From Corallococcus caeni (GTDB taxonomy: Bacteria > Myxococcota > Myxococcia > Myxococcales > Myxococcaceae): a stretch of 64,000 nucleotides of DNA. The notes beneath the pieces are model-generated. The model was not told the origin of the DNA. It saw nothing but the letters and a program-made list of their open reading frames with translations, and did not search any database. Positions 54,832 to 64,000 of the stretch are shown piece after piece. Made by a program: the position numbers and the translations under genes. The DNA is taken from the NCBI RefSeq assembly GCF_036245865.1, contig NZ_BTTW01000001.1:1612001-1676000 (forward strand), given 5' to 3'. Every line of letters begins with the position of its first letter. Positions within the stretch are counted from its first letter, which is position 1.

Positions 54832-54860
54832 TGGGACTTCTCAGGGGTGAGACGGGGGCG

Positions 54861-57800
54861 TCAGTAGAACTCGAGCGGGCTCGTGGAGCACTGGGGCTGC
54901 CGGGCGGCGCGGGTCACGAAGTCCTGACCGTTGTTGTCCGTGTCCTGAGCGTTGCCTCGGGCGGCGTCCGCGCCGCCCACTGCCATGGTGGTGGAGGTGG
55001 AGGTGGAGACGGCCTTGCGCTCCAGGCTTCCGCCCACCGCCGGATGGGACGGGGCCGCGGTGCCCTCGGGGGCGTTCCCGGTGCCCCAGCCCAGCTTGTC
55101 CACGTCCACGTACGTCCCGCTCACGAGGCGCTGGATGCGGACGTGGCCACCGGCGGTCGTGGAGGCGGAGGCGTCGAAGGTGTACGAGACGTCCGCGGGG
55201 GCGGTGGCACCGCCGCTGTAGTTCGCCCCGGCCAGGAGGAAATATCCGTGGGCGCGGATGACCTTTCCAGCCGGAATGGTGACGGTCGAGCTCCAGGTGG
55301 TCCCGGTGGCCGACTTGTAGCTGACCTGCCAGTTGGACAGGTCCACGTCCGCGTTCGTCGGGTTGTAGAGCTCGATGAACTCGTCCGTCGCGGCCGTGCC
55401 CGTTCCGTTGCCGCCGCTGAACTCGCTGATGACGATGTGGTTCGTCAGCGGAGCCTTGCTCACCGTCACGGAGCCGTAGGTGCCCGCGGGCGGCACGGTC
55501 TTGCCGTTCTGATCGCAGTACACCCACGGCGCCCCCGCGTCCGTGAACCGGTAGCGGAAGCCGTAGCTGTACGTACCTGCCGTGGGGATCTGCAGCGTCG
55601 CCTTCATCTCGTCGTTGTTGCTGCTCGGCGTGGTGAAGCCCGCGTTGAAGTCCGCCGCCGTCCACGTCCAGCCCGCCGGGTTGGTGGGGTCCGTGCCGTA
55701 GCCCAGCTGCGCCTCGATGCGCGGGTAGGCGTCATTGCCCTTCTGGTTCCGCGTCGTGACGTCGTAGCTGTAGAACTGGCTGAAGATGTCGTAGCTGCTG
55801 TTGACGGCGATGCTCGCCGGGTAGGTGCCGTCAGGGGACGGGAACGTCTTCGGGTACTGGATGACGCAGTAGTTGAGCGGCTTCTCCACGTTCAGGCCGC
55901 AGTCGTCGTTGGCCTGGCCGGGCGTGCCCCGGTCCCCGCCGGACAGGCTGCCGGTGGAGTCACACCAGTACCAGGACCGCGCGCTGCCCTTCGTCCCCAC
56001 GATGCTGGACGCGAGGCTCATGGCCCGGCCCGTCGTCTGGGGGAACGCGCTCGTGTACGTGAGGCTGTCCACCGTCACCGCGCCCTGCTTGAGCGTGATG
56101 GAGCCCGTGCTGTCCAGGGACTTGTCCGTGCCCCAGGCATGGTTCGCCGCCACGCCACCGTTGTTGGCGAAGTTCGCGTTCTGCGCGAGCACCGTGCGGC
56201 CCCCCGCCGGCACCAGCAGCGCGTGACCATGGTTCAGCGTGATGGGCGTGGCCGTGCCGGCGCTGTCCACCAGGTCCATCACCATGCCATTGGCGTCCAG
56301 CAGCTTCGACGTGGTGTTGGTCAGCTCCACGTACTCCGTGGTACCCGCGGACGGTGAGTGCATCACCTCGGAGATGACCAGCTCGCCCGCGCCCGGGTGC
56401 GGCGCGTTGGCGCACGCGCCCGCGTAGCAGACCGCGTTCGCGCCAGGGCAGGCCTGAATCGTCATATCGCCGTCCACGCAGGTCGGCGCGCCGTTCTGCA
56501 CCTCACACACCGACGAGTAGACCTCCAGCGACGTGCCGTCCTCCGCGCACTGGGACGCGGGCGGCGTGCACACGTAGCCGCTGCACGGGTCGGTGGTGGC
56601 GGTGCTCGCGGTGGCCAGCGTGCTGGCGCCGCCCGCGCCGTCGAACGTCTTCAGCGCGAAGTAGTACGTCGTGCCCTCCGTCAGGCCGGTGACGGTGAAG
56701 GACTCCGCCGTGCCCGCCGTCCGGGGCGCGCCCAGGCCCGTCACGAGCGTGCCCGCGCCGAAGGTGATGTCATTGAGGGCGAACGTGGCGTAGCGCAGCT
56801 CGTAGCGCGCGGCCGTCCCCAGGACACCGTCATCGCCCGGCGCCTGCCAGTCCAGCCGGATGCTGGCCCCGTCCACCGCCGTCGCGCTGAAGTTCGGCGC
56901 GGCGGCCGGCGCCTGCGTGTCGTAGATGTTCAGGTCCTCGGACGTGATGTCCTGGAGGCCGTCCGCGCTCGCGCGGATCTGGTACGTGCCTTCGTCATCG
57001 ACGCTGAGGCCGATGAAGGTGGCCACGCTGTCCACGGTGGCGCGCGTGGGGATGCCCTGCGCGAAGGTGCCGCCCACCAGCGCCAGCTGCACGTCCACCG
57101 ACGTACCGGTGACGTTGTTGCCGAAGGAGTCCTTCACGGCCACCTGGATGCCCGACAGGGACTCCCGCACCGAGCCTGTCGTGGGCGCGTAGACGAAGAC
57201 CAGGTGGTCCGCGGATGCAGTGAGGATGGTGAAGGTGTGCGAGGCCGTGAGCGACGGGTCCGCCACGTCCTCCGCGAGGACCGTCTGGTCCCCGTCGGTG
57301 CGCAGCTCCACGTTGAAGGTGTGCCGGCCCTCGTCCAGCAGGGTGAACGTATACGCGCCGGGCAGCACCGCCTGCGAGTCCGTGGAGGAGAACGTCACCG
57401 TGGACGCGTAGTCCTTCGCCACGTTGCCGTAGGTGTCACGCGCCACCAGCTCGAAGCTCAGGGACTGGCCCGCACCGAAGGGGCCCGCGCTCGCGACGAG
57501 TTCGAAGGACGCGGCCGTGCTGGCGCGCACGTCGGCATCCACCGTCGCGGTGAGGGCCGGGGTCGCGGTGTCCGTGGCGGTGAGCGACTGCGTCCCCGCC
57601 GTCTTGAACACGAGGCCGGAGACGGTCTTCTCCCCCTGGACCGCCGGAGCGAAGACCGCGTCCGGAGGCAGCACCGCCTGCGCGTCCGAGGACGTGAAGT
57701 GCACCGTGCCGGCGTAGTCCTGGATGCGGTTGCCGAAGGCATCCACCACGGACACGGTCACGTCGTTCTCTTCGCCCGCGTCGACCGGGTCCGAGAAGGC

Positions 57801-59813
57801 CGACAGCACGAGCTTCGCCGCGGCGCCCGCGCCCACCGTGAAGGTCTCGCTCACCTGCGTCAGCGAGCCCGCCGTGGCCGTGAAGGTGAACGTGCCCGCC
57901 GTATCCACGCGCAGGCCGGAGAATGTGACCACGCCGTTCACCGCCTCCACCGTCACCGCCGGGAAGCCCGGCTGGCCGGTGAGGGTCAACGTCACCGCCG
58001 TGGTGGCCAGGGGGACGACGTCTCCCCGCGCGTCCAGCAGCGACACCTTCACGTCCGCGAGCGCCGAGCCCGCGTTGCCGTTCGAAGGCTGCGTCGTGAA
58101 CGCCAGCTGCGTCACCTGCGGGTCCACTGTGGACACCGCCAGGCTGTCCGAGCGCGAGGAGTTGCCGTGCGCGTCCGTGGCCTTCAACGCCACGTGGTAC
58201 GTCTTGCCCGCCGCCAGGCCGGAGAGGGTCGCGGACTGCACCGTGCCCGGGGGCACGGGAGCGCCGACGGTCACCGGCGTCGCCGCGTTGAAGGCCGCGT
58301 CCGTGGTGATGGCGGACGTGGAGTAGCGCAGCTCCTGCGACGCCAGCTGCCCCTGCACGCCGTCATCCCCCACGCCCGTCCACTGCACGGTGAGGCCCGT
58401 CTCCGTGGCGCCGGTCTGCGTCAGCACCGGCTTCGCGGGCGCCACGTCGTCCACCACCTGCACGTCCGCGCTGCTCCCGTCCTGCAGGCCCTGCGCGGAG
58501 GCCACCAGGTGCGTGGTGCCATGGCCCGCGATGCTCAAGCCCGTGAACGTCGCGACGCCGTCCACCGGCGCCACGCTCACGGTCCCGCCCAGCGTGAAGG
58601 CCCCCGCCGGCAGCGACAGCGTCACCGACGGCGACGTCACCGGCACCCCGTTGCCGAAGGCGTCCTGCAGCGCCACCTTCACCGTCCCCAGCGAAGCGCG
58701 CGTCGACACGGGCGTGGCAGGCTGCTGCGTGAAGACCAGCTTCGAGGCCGCCGCGGCGGAAACGTTCACCCGGGGGAAGGTGGACGAGAAGGCCCCCGCG
58801 CTGTCCTTGAGCATCAGGAACTGAGGCCCGGCCGTGCGGAAGGTGATGCCCTGGAACTTGAACTTGCCCGCGTCCGCGGCGGTGAAGGTGTGCGCGGCCG
58901 GCAGCGTCGCGGCCGCGTCCGTGGAGGTCATCGTCACCGTGCCCGTGTAGGTCGTGACCGTGTTGGAGTACATGTCCGCGAGCGTGACCTCCAGGGCCTC
59001 CGCCACGCCCGCCGTGGCGGTCTCCAGGAAACGGTCCAGCCCCACCGCCACCACCGCACCGGGCGCCACCGCGAAGGGGGTGCTGGCCACGGGCGCGAAG
59101 CCCGGCGCGTTCGCGATGAAGTGGTAGCCCTTGCCCGCCTTCTTCAGCACCACGTCCGGGAAGGTCGCGACGCCGTTCACCGCCGCCACCGTCAGCAGCC
59201 CCTCCGGGAACACGATGCCGCCGGAGCCCAGCGACAGCGTCACCTCCGCCGTGCTGTCCGTCACCACCGCGCCGGCGCCGTCCCGCACCTCCACCACCAG
59301 GAGCTTGAGCGGCTCGCCCGCCACGCCATCCGGCAGCGCCGAGCGGAACGCCAGCGTCTTCACCGTGCTGACGGCCGCGAAGTCCACCGTGGCCGTCGCG
59401 GTGAGCGGCACCATCTTGCCGGTGTCGTCCTTCACGGACGCCTTCACCGTCTTCACGCCCGGCACCGTGGACGCCACCCACGCCTGCGCCACGCCGGAGA
59501 TGTCCGTGACCTCCGCGGGCTGCACGACGGAGGCGCCCTCCCCCTCCACCGTCACCGTCACCGCGCGTCCGGACAGCCGCGAGCCGTCCGCCTTGCGCAG
59601 CGCCGTCACCGTGACGACCGCCAGGTCCTGGCCGTTCGCGAGCACCCCCGTGGGCCGGTCCACCGCCACCGTGGAGGCCGCCGCGTCCACCACGCCTTCC
59701 ACCTCGGGCGGTGGGTTCGGCGGCGTTCCGGAATCATTGCAGCCCAGCGACAGGCCCAGACACAGCACGCTCAACCCCAGACAGCGGGCGAGCACAGCAA
59801 TCCGTGGGGACAT
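54861..59813 (-). CDS. Giant lipoprotein with Ig-like, fibronectin III and lamin-tail domains
   Basis: 1650 residues from ATG 59813 (GGAG seven bases upstream). A lipoprotein signal ends at Cys 25 (LGLSLGC). The body is built from about eight ~100-residue Ig/filamin-like units (NGQDLAVVTVTALRK, SKLVFTQQPATPVST, VALQDAFGNGV) with two FN3 modules (LTVQWTGVGDDGVQG; IRLDWQAPGDDGVLG). A Cys-rich knot (CSGYVCTPPASQC) precedes two lamin-tail (LTD) domains (GELVISEVMHSPSAGTTEYV; HIVISEFSGGNG then EFIELYNPTNADVDLSNW). LTD domains in bacterial surface proteins are often linked to DNA or envelope binding. This is likely a long surface-exposed adhesin or stalk anchored in the outer membrane. Confidence 0.88.
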   Translation of the reverse strand: MSPRIAVLARCLGLSVLCLGLSLGCNDSGTPPNPPPEVEGVVDAAASTVAVDRPTGVLANGQDLAVVTVTALRKADGSRLSGRAVTVTVEGEGASVVQPAEVTDISGVAQAWVASTVPGVKTVKASVKDDTGKMVPLTATATVDFAAVSTVKTLAFRSALPDGVAGEPLKLLVVEVRDGAGAVVTDSTAEVTLSLGSGGIVFPEGLLTVAAVNGVATFPDVVLKKAGKGYHFIANAPGFAPVASTPFAVAPGAVVAVGLDRFLETATAGVAEALEVTLADMYSNTVTTYTGTVTMTSTDAAATLPAAHTFTAADAGKFKFQGITFRTAGPQFLMLKDSAGAFSSTFPRVNVSAAAASKLVFTQQPATPVSTRASLGTVKVALQDAFGNGVPVTSPSVTLSLPAGAFTLGGTVSVAPVDGVATFTGLSIAGHGTTHLVASAQGLQDGSSADVQVVDDVAPAKPVLTQTGATETGLTVQWTGVGDDGVQGQLASQELRYSTSAITTDAAFNAATPVTVGAPVPPGTVQSATLSGLAAGKTYHVALKATDAHGNSSRSDSLAVSTVDPQVTQLAFTTQPSNGNAGSALADVKVSLLDARGDVVPLATTAVTLTLTGQPGFPAVTVEAVNGVVTFSGLRVDTAGTFTFTATAGSLTQVSETFTVGAGAAAKLVLSAFSDPVDAGEENDVTVSVVDAFGNRIQDYAGTVHFTSSDAQAVLPPDAVFAPAVQGEKTVSGLVFKTAGTQSLTATDTATPALTATVDADVRASTAASFELVASAGPFGAGQSLSFELVARDTYGNVAKDYASTVTFSSTDSQAVLPGAYTFTLLDEGRHTFNVELRTDGDQTVLAEDVADPSLTASHTFTILTASADHLVFVYAPTTGSVRESLSGIQVAVKDSFGNNVTGTSVDVQLALVGGTFAQGIPTRATVDSVATFIGLSVDDEGTYQIRASADGLQDITSEDLNIYDTQAPAAAPNFSATAVDGASIRLDWQAPGDDGVLGTAARYELRYATFALNDITFGAGTLVTGLGAPRTAGTAESFTVTGLTEGTTYYFALKTFDGAGGASTLATASTATTDPCSGYVCTPPASQCAEDGTSLEVYSSVCEVQNGAPTCVDGDMTIQACPGANAVCYAGACANAPHPGAGELVISEVMHSPSAGTTEYVELTNTTSKLLDANGMVMDLVDSAGTATPITLNHGHALLVPAGGRTVLAQNANFANNGGVAANHAWGTDKSLDSTGSITLKQGAVTVDSLTYTSAFPQTTGRAMSLASSIVGTKGSARSWYWCDSTGSLSGGDRGTPGQANDDCGLNVEKPLNYCVIQYPKTFPSPDGTYPASIAVNSSYDIFSQFYSYDVTTRNQKGNDAYPRIEAQLGYGTDPTNPAGWTWTAADFNAGFTTPSSNNDEMKATLQIPTAGTYSYGFRYRFTDAGAPWVYCDQNGKTVPPAGTYGSVTVSKAPLTNHIVISEFSGGNGTGTAATDEFIELYNPTNADVDLSNWQVSYKSATGTTWSSTVTIPAGKVIRAHGYFLLAGANYSGGATAPADVSYTFDASASTTAGGHVRIQRLVSGTYVDVDKLGWGTGNAPEGTAAPSHPAVGGSLERKAVSTSTSTTMAVGGADAARGNAQDTDNNGQDFVTRAARQPQCSTSPLEFY

Positions 59814-59939
59814 GGATGTCTCCGTCCAGCGAGCAGCCCCGCGCGGCAGCATTCGCTTCACGCGGGGTTGCAGTGCTTTCTAGCAGACATCCCCCGGCCC
59901 CCGCTAAGCAGGGCCGGAACTTTGCACATCAACTGAAAA

Positions 59940-60743
59940 TCAGCCGTTGATGGCCTGGAGCACGGCGGCGCCGCCCAGGAGGGACTGGCCGCCGTCGCAC
60001 ACCATGATGGCGCCGGTGATGAAGGACGCGGCGTCGGAGGACAGGAAGAGGGCCAGCCGGGCGATGTCGTCCGGGGTGCCGAAGCGCTGCAGCGGCAGGG
60101 CCTCCGCGAGCTTCTGGCGCGAGCCCTCCGACGGGGCCAGGCGGCTCATACCCTCCGTGCCCTCGATGGGACCCGGGGTGATGGCGTTGATGCGCACGCC
60201 CGCGCCGCCCCACTCGATGGCGAGCACGCGGGTGAGCATGTCCACGCCGGCCTTGGCGGCGCACACGTGGGCCTGCATGGCCATGGGCAGGTAGGCCTGG
60301 GGCGCGGAGATGTTGATGACGGAGGCGCCCGGCTTGCGCAGGTGTTCGAAGGCGGCGCGGGACACGTTGAAGGTGCCCAGCACGTCGATGTCCATCACCG
60401 CCTTGAAGCCGTTGGAGGACATGCCCAGCGCGGGCGCGGGGAAGTTGCCGGCGGCGCCGCACACCAGCACGTCGATTTCGCCGTACGCGTCCTTCACCTG
60501 CTGGAGGGCCTTCTCCACGGACGCGTAGTCGCGCACGTCGGCGGCCACGCCCATCGCGGTGCCGTGGGCCTGGAGGCCCTTCACCGCGCCCTCCAGCTTC
60601 TCCACGTTGCGGCCGTTGATGGCCACCTTCGCGCCCGCCTTCACGAACGCGGTGGCGATGCCGAGGTTGATGCCGCTGCTGCCGCCGGAGACGAACGCCG
60701 TCTTGCCCTTGAGCAGCCCGTCCTTGAACACGCTGTCCGCCAT
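59940..60743 (-). CDS. SDR-family 2,4-dienoyl-CoA reductase-like oxidoreductase
   Basis: 267 residues from ATG 60743. The cofactor loop is FVSGGSSGINLGIATAF; later come INGRN, ADVRDYASVEKAL, LVCGAAGNFPAPA and the closing GAIMVCDGGQSLLGG. Catalytic Tyr-x3-Lys of classical SDRs is replaced: the region reads AQAHVCAAKAGVDMLTRVLAIEWG in two parts, Lys kept and Tyr absent. This is the known state of peroxisomal-type 2,4-dienoyl-CoA reductases, which reduce unsaturated fatty-acyl-CoA with NADPH. The start is 20 bases after the dnaE stop on the same strand. Confidence 0.85.
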   Translation of the reverse strand: MADSVFKDGLLKGKTAFVSGGSSGINLGIATAFVKAGAKVAINGRNVEKLEGAVKGLQAHGTAMGVAADVRDYASVEKALQQVKDAYGEIDVLVCGAAGNFPAPALGMSSNGFKAVMDIDVLGTFNVSRAAFEHLRKPGASVINISAPQAYLPMAMQAHVCAAKAGVDMLTRVLAIEWGGAGVRINAITPGPIEGTEGMSRLAPSEGSRQKLAEALPLQRFGTPDDIARLALFLSSDAASFITGAIMVCDGGQSLLGGAAVLQAING

Positions 60744-60763
60744 GGAGTCGCTTCCTTTCGCTG

Positions 60764-63700
60764 TCAGCCGAACTCCACGACCTTCTGCCCGAAGAGGCGG
60801 TCCACCGCGAGGAGCAAATCGTCGTTCACCTGCACCTTGAGCGTGGTGCCGGAGATGTGCGCCTCCGCTTCCCCCGGGAACAGCACGCTCACCGCCACCG
60901 GCGTCGCGCCCGCGTACTTCTTCGCCAGCTCGTTGAGCCTGGCCAGCCGCTCCTCGGTGACGACGTCCGCGGGCAGGCGCAGCTCCAGGCGCTTGGTGCG
61001 CTTCTCGCGCACGGCCTTGAGGCTCTGGATGTCCTCGACGATGAGCTCCGCGGTGGGCGTGTTCTCGTCGCGCTGGGAAATCTGCACGGTGCCGGTGACG
61101 AGGATGGGGTCGTCCGACTTGAGCAGGTGCTCCCAGTGCTCGTAGCCCGGCTTGGGGCCCTGCTTGGACCACTTGCCGTCCTTGCCCATCACGTTGCGCG
61201 TGCCGTCCTTGCCCGGGAAGCACACCAACTCCGTGGAGCCGGACAGGTCTTCGATGGTGACCCACGCCATGCGCTTGCCCGTCTTGGTGGGGCGCTCGCG
61301 CAGCACGGTGATGATGCCCGCCACGGTGAGCTTCTCGTCGCGGCGCGCGCGCTGCACGGCGGTGATGGGCCGCGCGTAGCGCTTGAGCTCCTTCTCGTAC
61401 TGGTACAGCGGGTGGCCGGACACGTAGAAGCCGATGGCCTCCTTCTCGTAGGCCAGGCGCTCCTTCTCCGGCCACTCCTCCACCTGCGCGTAGTCGTCCT
61501 TGAGGCCGGTACCGGCGGACGCGGGGCCCGCGAGCATGCCGAACAGCGAGCTCTGGCCCGCGGCCTTGTCCTTCTGGCTGGAGGAGCCGCGGTTCATCGC
61601 GCGCTCAATCGTCTCGAAGAGCTGGGCGCGGGGGCGCTTCTCGAAGTCGAAGGCGCCCGCCTTCACCAGCGCCTCCAGCACCTTGCGGTTGACGCGGCGG
61701 CCGTCCACGCGCTCGCAGAAGTCGAAGAGGCTCTTGAAGGGGCCTTCCTTGCGCGCCTCCAGGATGGACTCGATGGCGCCCTCGCCCACGCCCTTGATGG
61801 CGCCCAGCCCGAAGCGGATCTTCCCCTCCACCGCGCCGAAGGCCATGTCGGACTGGTTCACGTCCGGCGGCAGCACCTGCGTGCCCGACTCGCGGGCCTC
61901 GCCGATGTGCTTCACCACCTTGTCGGTGTTATCCTTCTCGCTGGTGAGAAGGGCGGCCATGAATTCGCACGGGTAGTGGGCCTTGAGCCACGCCGTGTGG
62001 ATGGTGACCAGGCCGTACGCCGCGGAGTGGCTCTTGTTGAAGCCGTACTCGGCGAACTTCTCCATCAGGTCGAAGATTTCGCCCGCGACCTTCAGGTCCA
62101 CGTTGTTGGTCTTGCAGCCCTCCAGGAAGCCGGCCCGCTCGGCCTGCATGACCTCGGCCTTCTTCTTGCCCATCGCGCGGCGAAGGAGGTCCGCGCGGCC
62201 CAGGGTGTAGCCTCCCAGCACCTGGGAGATCTGCATCACCTGTTCCTGGTAGACGATGACGCCGTAGGTGTCCTTGAGCACCGGCTCCAGGTTGGGGTGC
62301 GGGTAGGCCACCTTCTCCCGGCCGTGCTTGCGGTTGATGAAGACGTCCACCATGCCGGAGTCCAGCGGACCCGGGCGGTAGAGCGCGCCGGCGGCGATGA
62401 CGTCTTCGAAGCAGGTGGGCTTGAGCTTCATCACCATTTCGGTGAAGCCGCTGGACTCCATCTGGAAGACGCCGGCGGTGTCGCCTTCCGCCATCAACTG
62501 CCACATCTTCTCGTCGTGCAGCGGGATCTCGTGCCGCTTGATGTCCTTGCCGTGGTTGCGGTTCACCAGGTCCAGCGCGTGCTGGATGACGGTGAGCGTC
62601 TTGAGGCCGAGGAAGTCGAACTTCACCAGGCCCGCGGCCTCCACCTCGTCCTTGGCGAACTGGGTGATGAGGATCTTCTCACCCGGCGGCTGGTAGACGG
62701 GCACGAACTCCCAGAGCGGCTTGTCCGCGATGACCACGCCCGCGGCGTGCATGCCGGGCTGGCGGTGCAGGCCCTCCAGCGCGAGCGCAATTTCCAGCAC
62801 GTCCTTGGTGGTGACGGGGTTGCCCTCCACCTCGCCGATGTTCTGGGGCTTTTCGATCATCTCCTTGAGGCGAGGCTCCATCTCGATGGCCTCCTTCAAG
62901 GTGATGTTGAGGACCTCGGGTACCAGCTTGGCGATGCGGTCGCCTTCGCTGAAGGGCAGGCCGAAGACGCGGCACACGTCGCGCAGCACGCTCTTGGCCT
63001 TGAGCGAGCCGAACGTGATGATCTGCCCCACGTTCATCTCGCCGTACTTGCGGCCCACGTACTTGATGACCTCGTCGCGCCGGTCCTGGCAGAAGTCGAT
63101 ATCGAAGTCCGGCATCGACACGCGCTCCGGGTTGAGAAAGCGCTCGAAGAGGAGGTTGTACGGGATGGGGTCCAGGTCGGTGATGCGCAGCGCGTAGGCC
63201 ACCAGGGAACCTGCGCCGGAGCCACGGCCCGGGCCCACCGGGATGTTGTGGTCCTTGGCCCAGTTGATGAAGTCCTGGACGATGAGGAAGTAGCCGCTGA
63301 AGCCCATGCGCTGGATGACGCCCAGCTCCAGCGTGAGGCGCGCCTGGTACTGCTCGCGGTCGATGGGGTACTGGCCCTCCAGCTCCTTGAAGCGCTGGCG
63401 CAGGCCCTCGTAGGCCAGCTCCGACATGAAGGTGTCCGGCGTGTGGCCGTCCGGCACCTTGAACGTGGGGAGCATGGGCTTGCCCAGCTTCAGCTCCACG
63501 TTGCACATCTCCGCGATGCGCATGGAGTTGTGCACGGCCTCCGGCGAGTCCGCGAAGAAGCCGAGCATCTCCTCCGGGCTGGTGACGTAGAGCTTGTCGG
63601 TGGAGTGGCGCAGGCGCTTGTTGTCCGCCAGCGTCTTGCCGCTGGCGATGCACATGAGCAGCTCGTGCGCCTTGGCGTCCTCGCGCTTGATGTAGTGCGC

Positions 63701-64000
63701 GTCCGCGGTGGCGACGAGCGGGATGTCCAGGTCACGCGAGAGCTGCTTGAGGTTCTCGTTGGCCTTGTCCTGCTCGGTCATCCCGTTGGACTGGACCTCC
63801 AGGTAGAAGCTGTCGGGCTCGAAGATGCCCTTGTATTCAGCGGCCACGCGGCGGGCGTTGTCCATGTCGCCGCGGAAGCACGCGCTCGTGACTTCACCGC
63901 CCAGGCACGCGGTGAGGCCGACGAGCCCCTTGCTGTGCTCCGCGAGCACCTGCTTGTCGATGCGCGGGTGGTAGTAGAACCCGTTCATGTACGCGGTGGA
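60764..64000 (-). CDS. dnaE: DNA polymerase III alpha subunit, N-terminus outside window
   Basis: 1078 residues are visible; the frame is open to the window edge and lacks the first part of the PHP domain. Read from the edge, it enters within PHP (NGFYYHPRIDKQVLAEHSKG, ACLGGEV). The polymerase core follows: GPGRGSGAGSLVAYALRI, SMPDFDIDFCQDRRDEVI (two catalytic Asp), LVKFDFLGLKTLTVI (third Asp) and YQEQVMQISQVLGGYTLG. A helix-hairpin-helix (IKGVGEGAIESIL) and OB-fold (TVAGIITVLRERPT) come next, and the end is FGQKVVEFG. It is the replicative DnaE1 type, not PolC or DnaE2. Downstream, the SDR gene probably shares its transcript. Confidence 0.98.
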   Translation of the reverse strand, partial: STAYMNGFYYHPRIDKQVLAEHSKGLVGLTACLGGEVTSACFRGDMDNARRVAAEYKGIFEPDSFYLEVQSNGMTEQDKANENLKQLSRDLDIPLVATADAHYIKREDAKAHELLMCIASGKTLADNKRLRHSTDKLYVTSPEEMLGFFADSPEAVHNSMRIAEMCNVELKLGKPMLPTFKVPDGHTPDTFMSELAYEGLRQRFKELEGQYPIDREQYQARLTLELGVIQRMGFSGYFLIVQDFINWAKDHNIPVGPGRGSGAGSLVAYALRITDLDPIPYNLLFERFLNPERVSMPDFDIDFCQDRRDEVIKYVGRKYGEMNVGQIITFGSLKAKSVLRDVCRVFGLPFSEGDRIAKLVPEVLNITLKEAIEMEPRLKEMIEKPQNIGEVEGNPVTTKDVLEIALALEGLHRQPGMHAAGVVIADKPLWEFVPVYQPPGEKILITQFAKDEVEAAGLVKFDFLGLKTLTVIQHALDLVNRNHGKDIKRHEIPLHDEKMWQLMAEGDTAGVFQMESSGFTEMVMKLKPTCFEDVIAAGALYRPGPLDSGMVDVFINRKHGREKVAYPHPNLEPVLKDTYGVIVYQEQVMQISQVLGGYTLGRADLLRRAMGKKKAEVMQAERAGFLEGCKTNNVDLKVAGEIFDLMEKFAEYGFNKSHSAAYGLVTIHTAWLKAHYPCEFMAALLTSEKDNTDKVVKHIGEARESGTQVLPPDVNQSDMAFGAVEGKIRFGLGAIKGVGEGAIESILEARKEGPFKSLFDFCERVDGRRVNRKVLEALVKAGAFDFEKRPRAQLFETIERAMNRGSSSQKDKAAGQSSLFGMLAGPASAGTGLKDDYAQVEEWPEKERLAYEKEAIGFYVSGHPLYQYEKELKRYARPITAVQRARRDEKLTVAGIITVLRERPTKTGKRMAWVTIEDLSGSTELVCFPGKDGTRNVMGKDGKWSKQGPKPGYEHWEHLLKSDDPILVTGTVQISQRDENTPTAELIVEDIQSLKAVREKRTKRLELRLPADVVTEERLARLNELAKKYAGATPVAVSVLFPGEAEAHISGTTLKVQVNDDLLLAVDRLFGQKVVEFG

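Noticed and set aside
56358..59936. Plus-strand open frame of ~1190 codons opposite the giant lipoprotein
   Set aside because: Repetitive Arg/Gly/Val/His sequence mirrors the Ig-like repeats of the minus-strand gene.

Overview
The window is high-GC chromosomal DNA, densely packed on both strands. The organism is almost certainly a myxobacterium of the Myxococcus/Corallococcus group. Support comes from two domain families expanded in Myxococcus (a TIGR02265/DUF2378 protein and a TIGR02266/PilZ-like N-terminus), from the many lipoproteins and beta-barrels, from a ParA plus tandem ArsA/GET3 neighbourhood, and from a PrkA-YeaH-SpoVR operon. I see no tRNA, rRNA, insertion sequence, prophage or CRISPR array. 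Both ends cut genes: an outer-membrane protein at the left and dnaE at the right.

Layout. (1) 2-7030 (+): the end of a beta-barrel protein, then a 1.5-kaa protein whose C-terminal half is a PgsB/CapB-like (poly-gamma-glutamate synthase type) Mur-ligase relative, a CelD/FemAB-type GNAT and a left-handed beta-helix acyltransferase. Together they look like a cell-surface polymer locus. (2) 7034-9489: a serine lipase-like hydrolase, a decayed response-regulator receiver fragment, a small membrane protein and a DUF4279-like protein. (3) 9490-19041 (+): alaS, translationally coupled to a lipoprotein and a giant PilZ-like/repeat/Hsp70 fusion, then an outer-membrane protein. (4) 19094-25908: gshA, an EI24/CysZ-like membrane protein, a very long S41 processing protease and a beta-barrel. 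(5) 25909-30128: glycerophosphodiesterase, TatA-like protein, a helical-repeat protein and a zinc-ribbon/DUF3426 protein. (6) 30297-34400: PhaR, ParA and a phasin-like protein (possible granule-positioning set), then two overlapping ArsA/GET3 ATPases.

(7) 34617-39284: a TPR lipoprotein with an M48 protease, then on the minus strand an orphan pair resembling a type III secretion HrpF/NolX-type substrate and its SycD-like TPR chaperone. (8) 39497-41587: ruvX and a GT39-like membrane glycosyltransferase. (9) 42155-48185 (+): prkA, a DUF444 protein, spoVR, then an M23 peptidase with a clear terminator. (10) 48266-52117: a DUF2378 protein, glycogen phosphorylase and a SnoaL-like protein. (11) 52136-64000 (-): M3 oligopeptidase, two related Ig-like lipoproteins (one of 1650 residues with FN3 and lamin-tail domains), an enoyl-CoA reductase-type SDR and dnaE.

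The most promising undescribed units are the PgsB-like polymer cluster (1), the PilZ-like/Hsp70 fusion (3) and the orphan type III-like substrate/chaperone pair (7). All functional calls are from reading the sequence; no database search was run.
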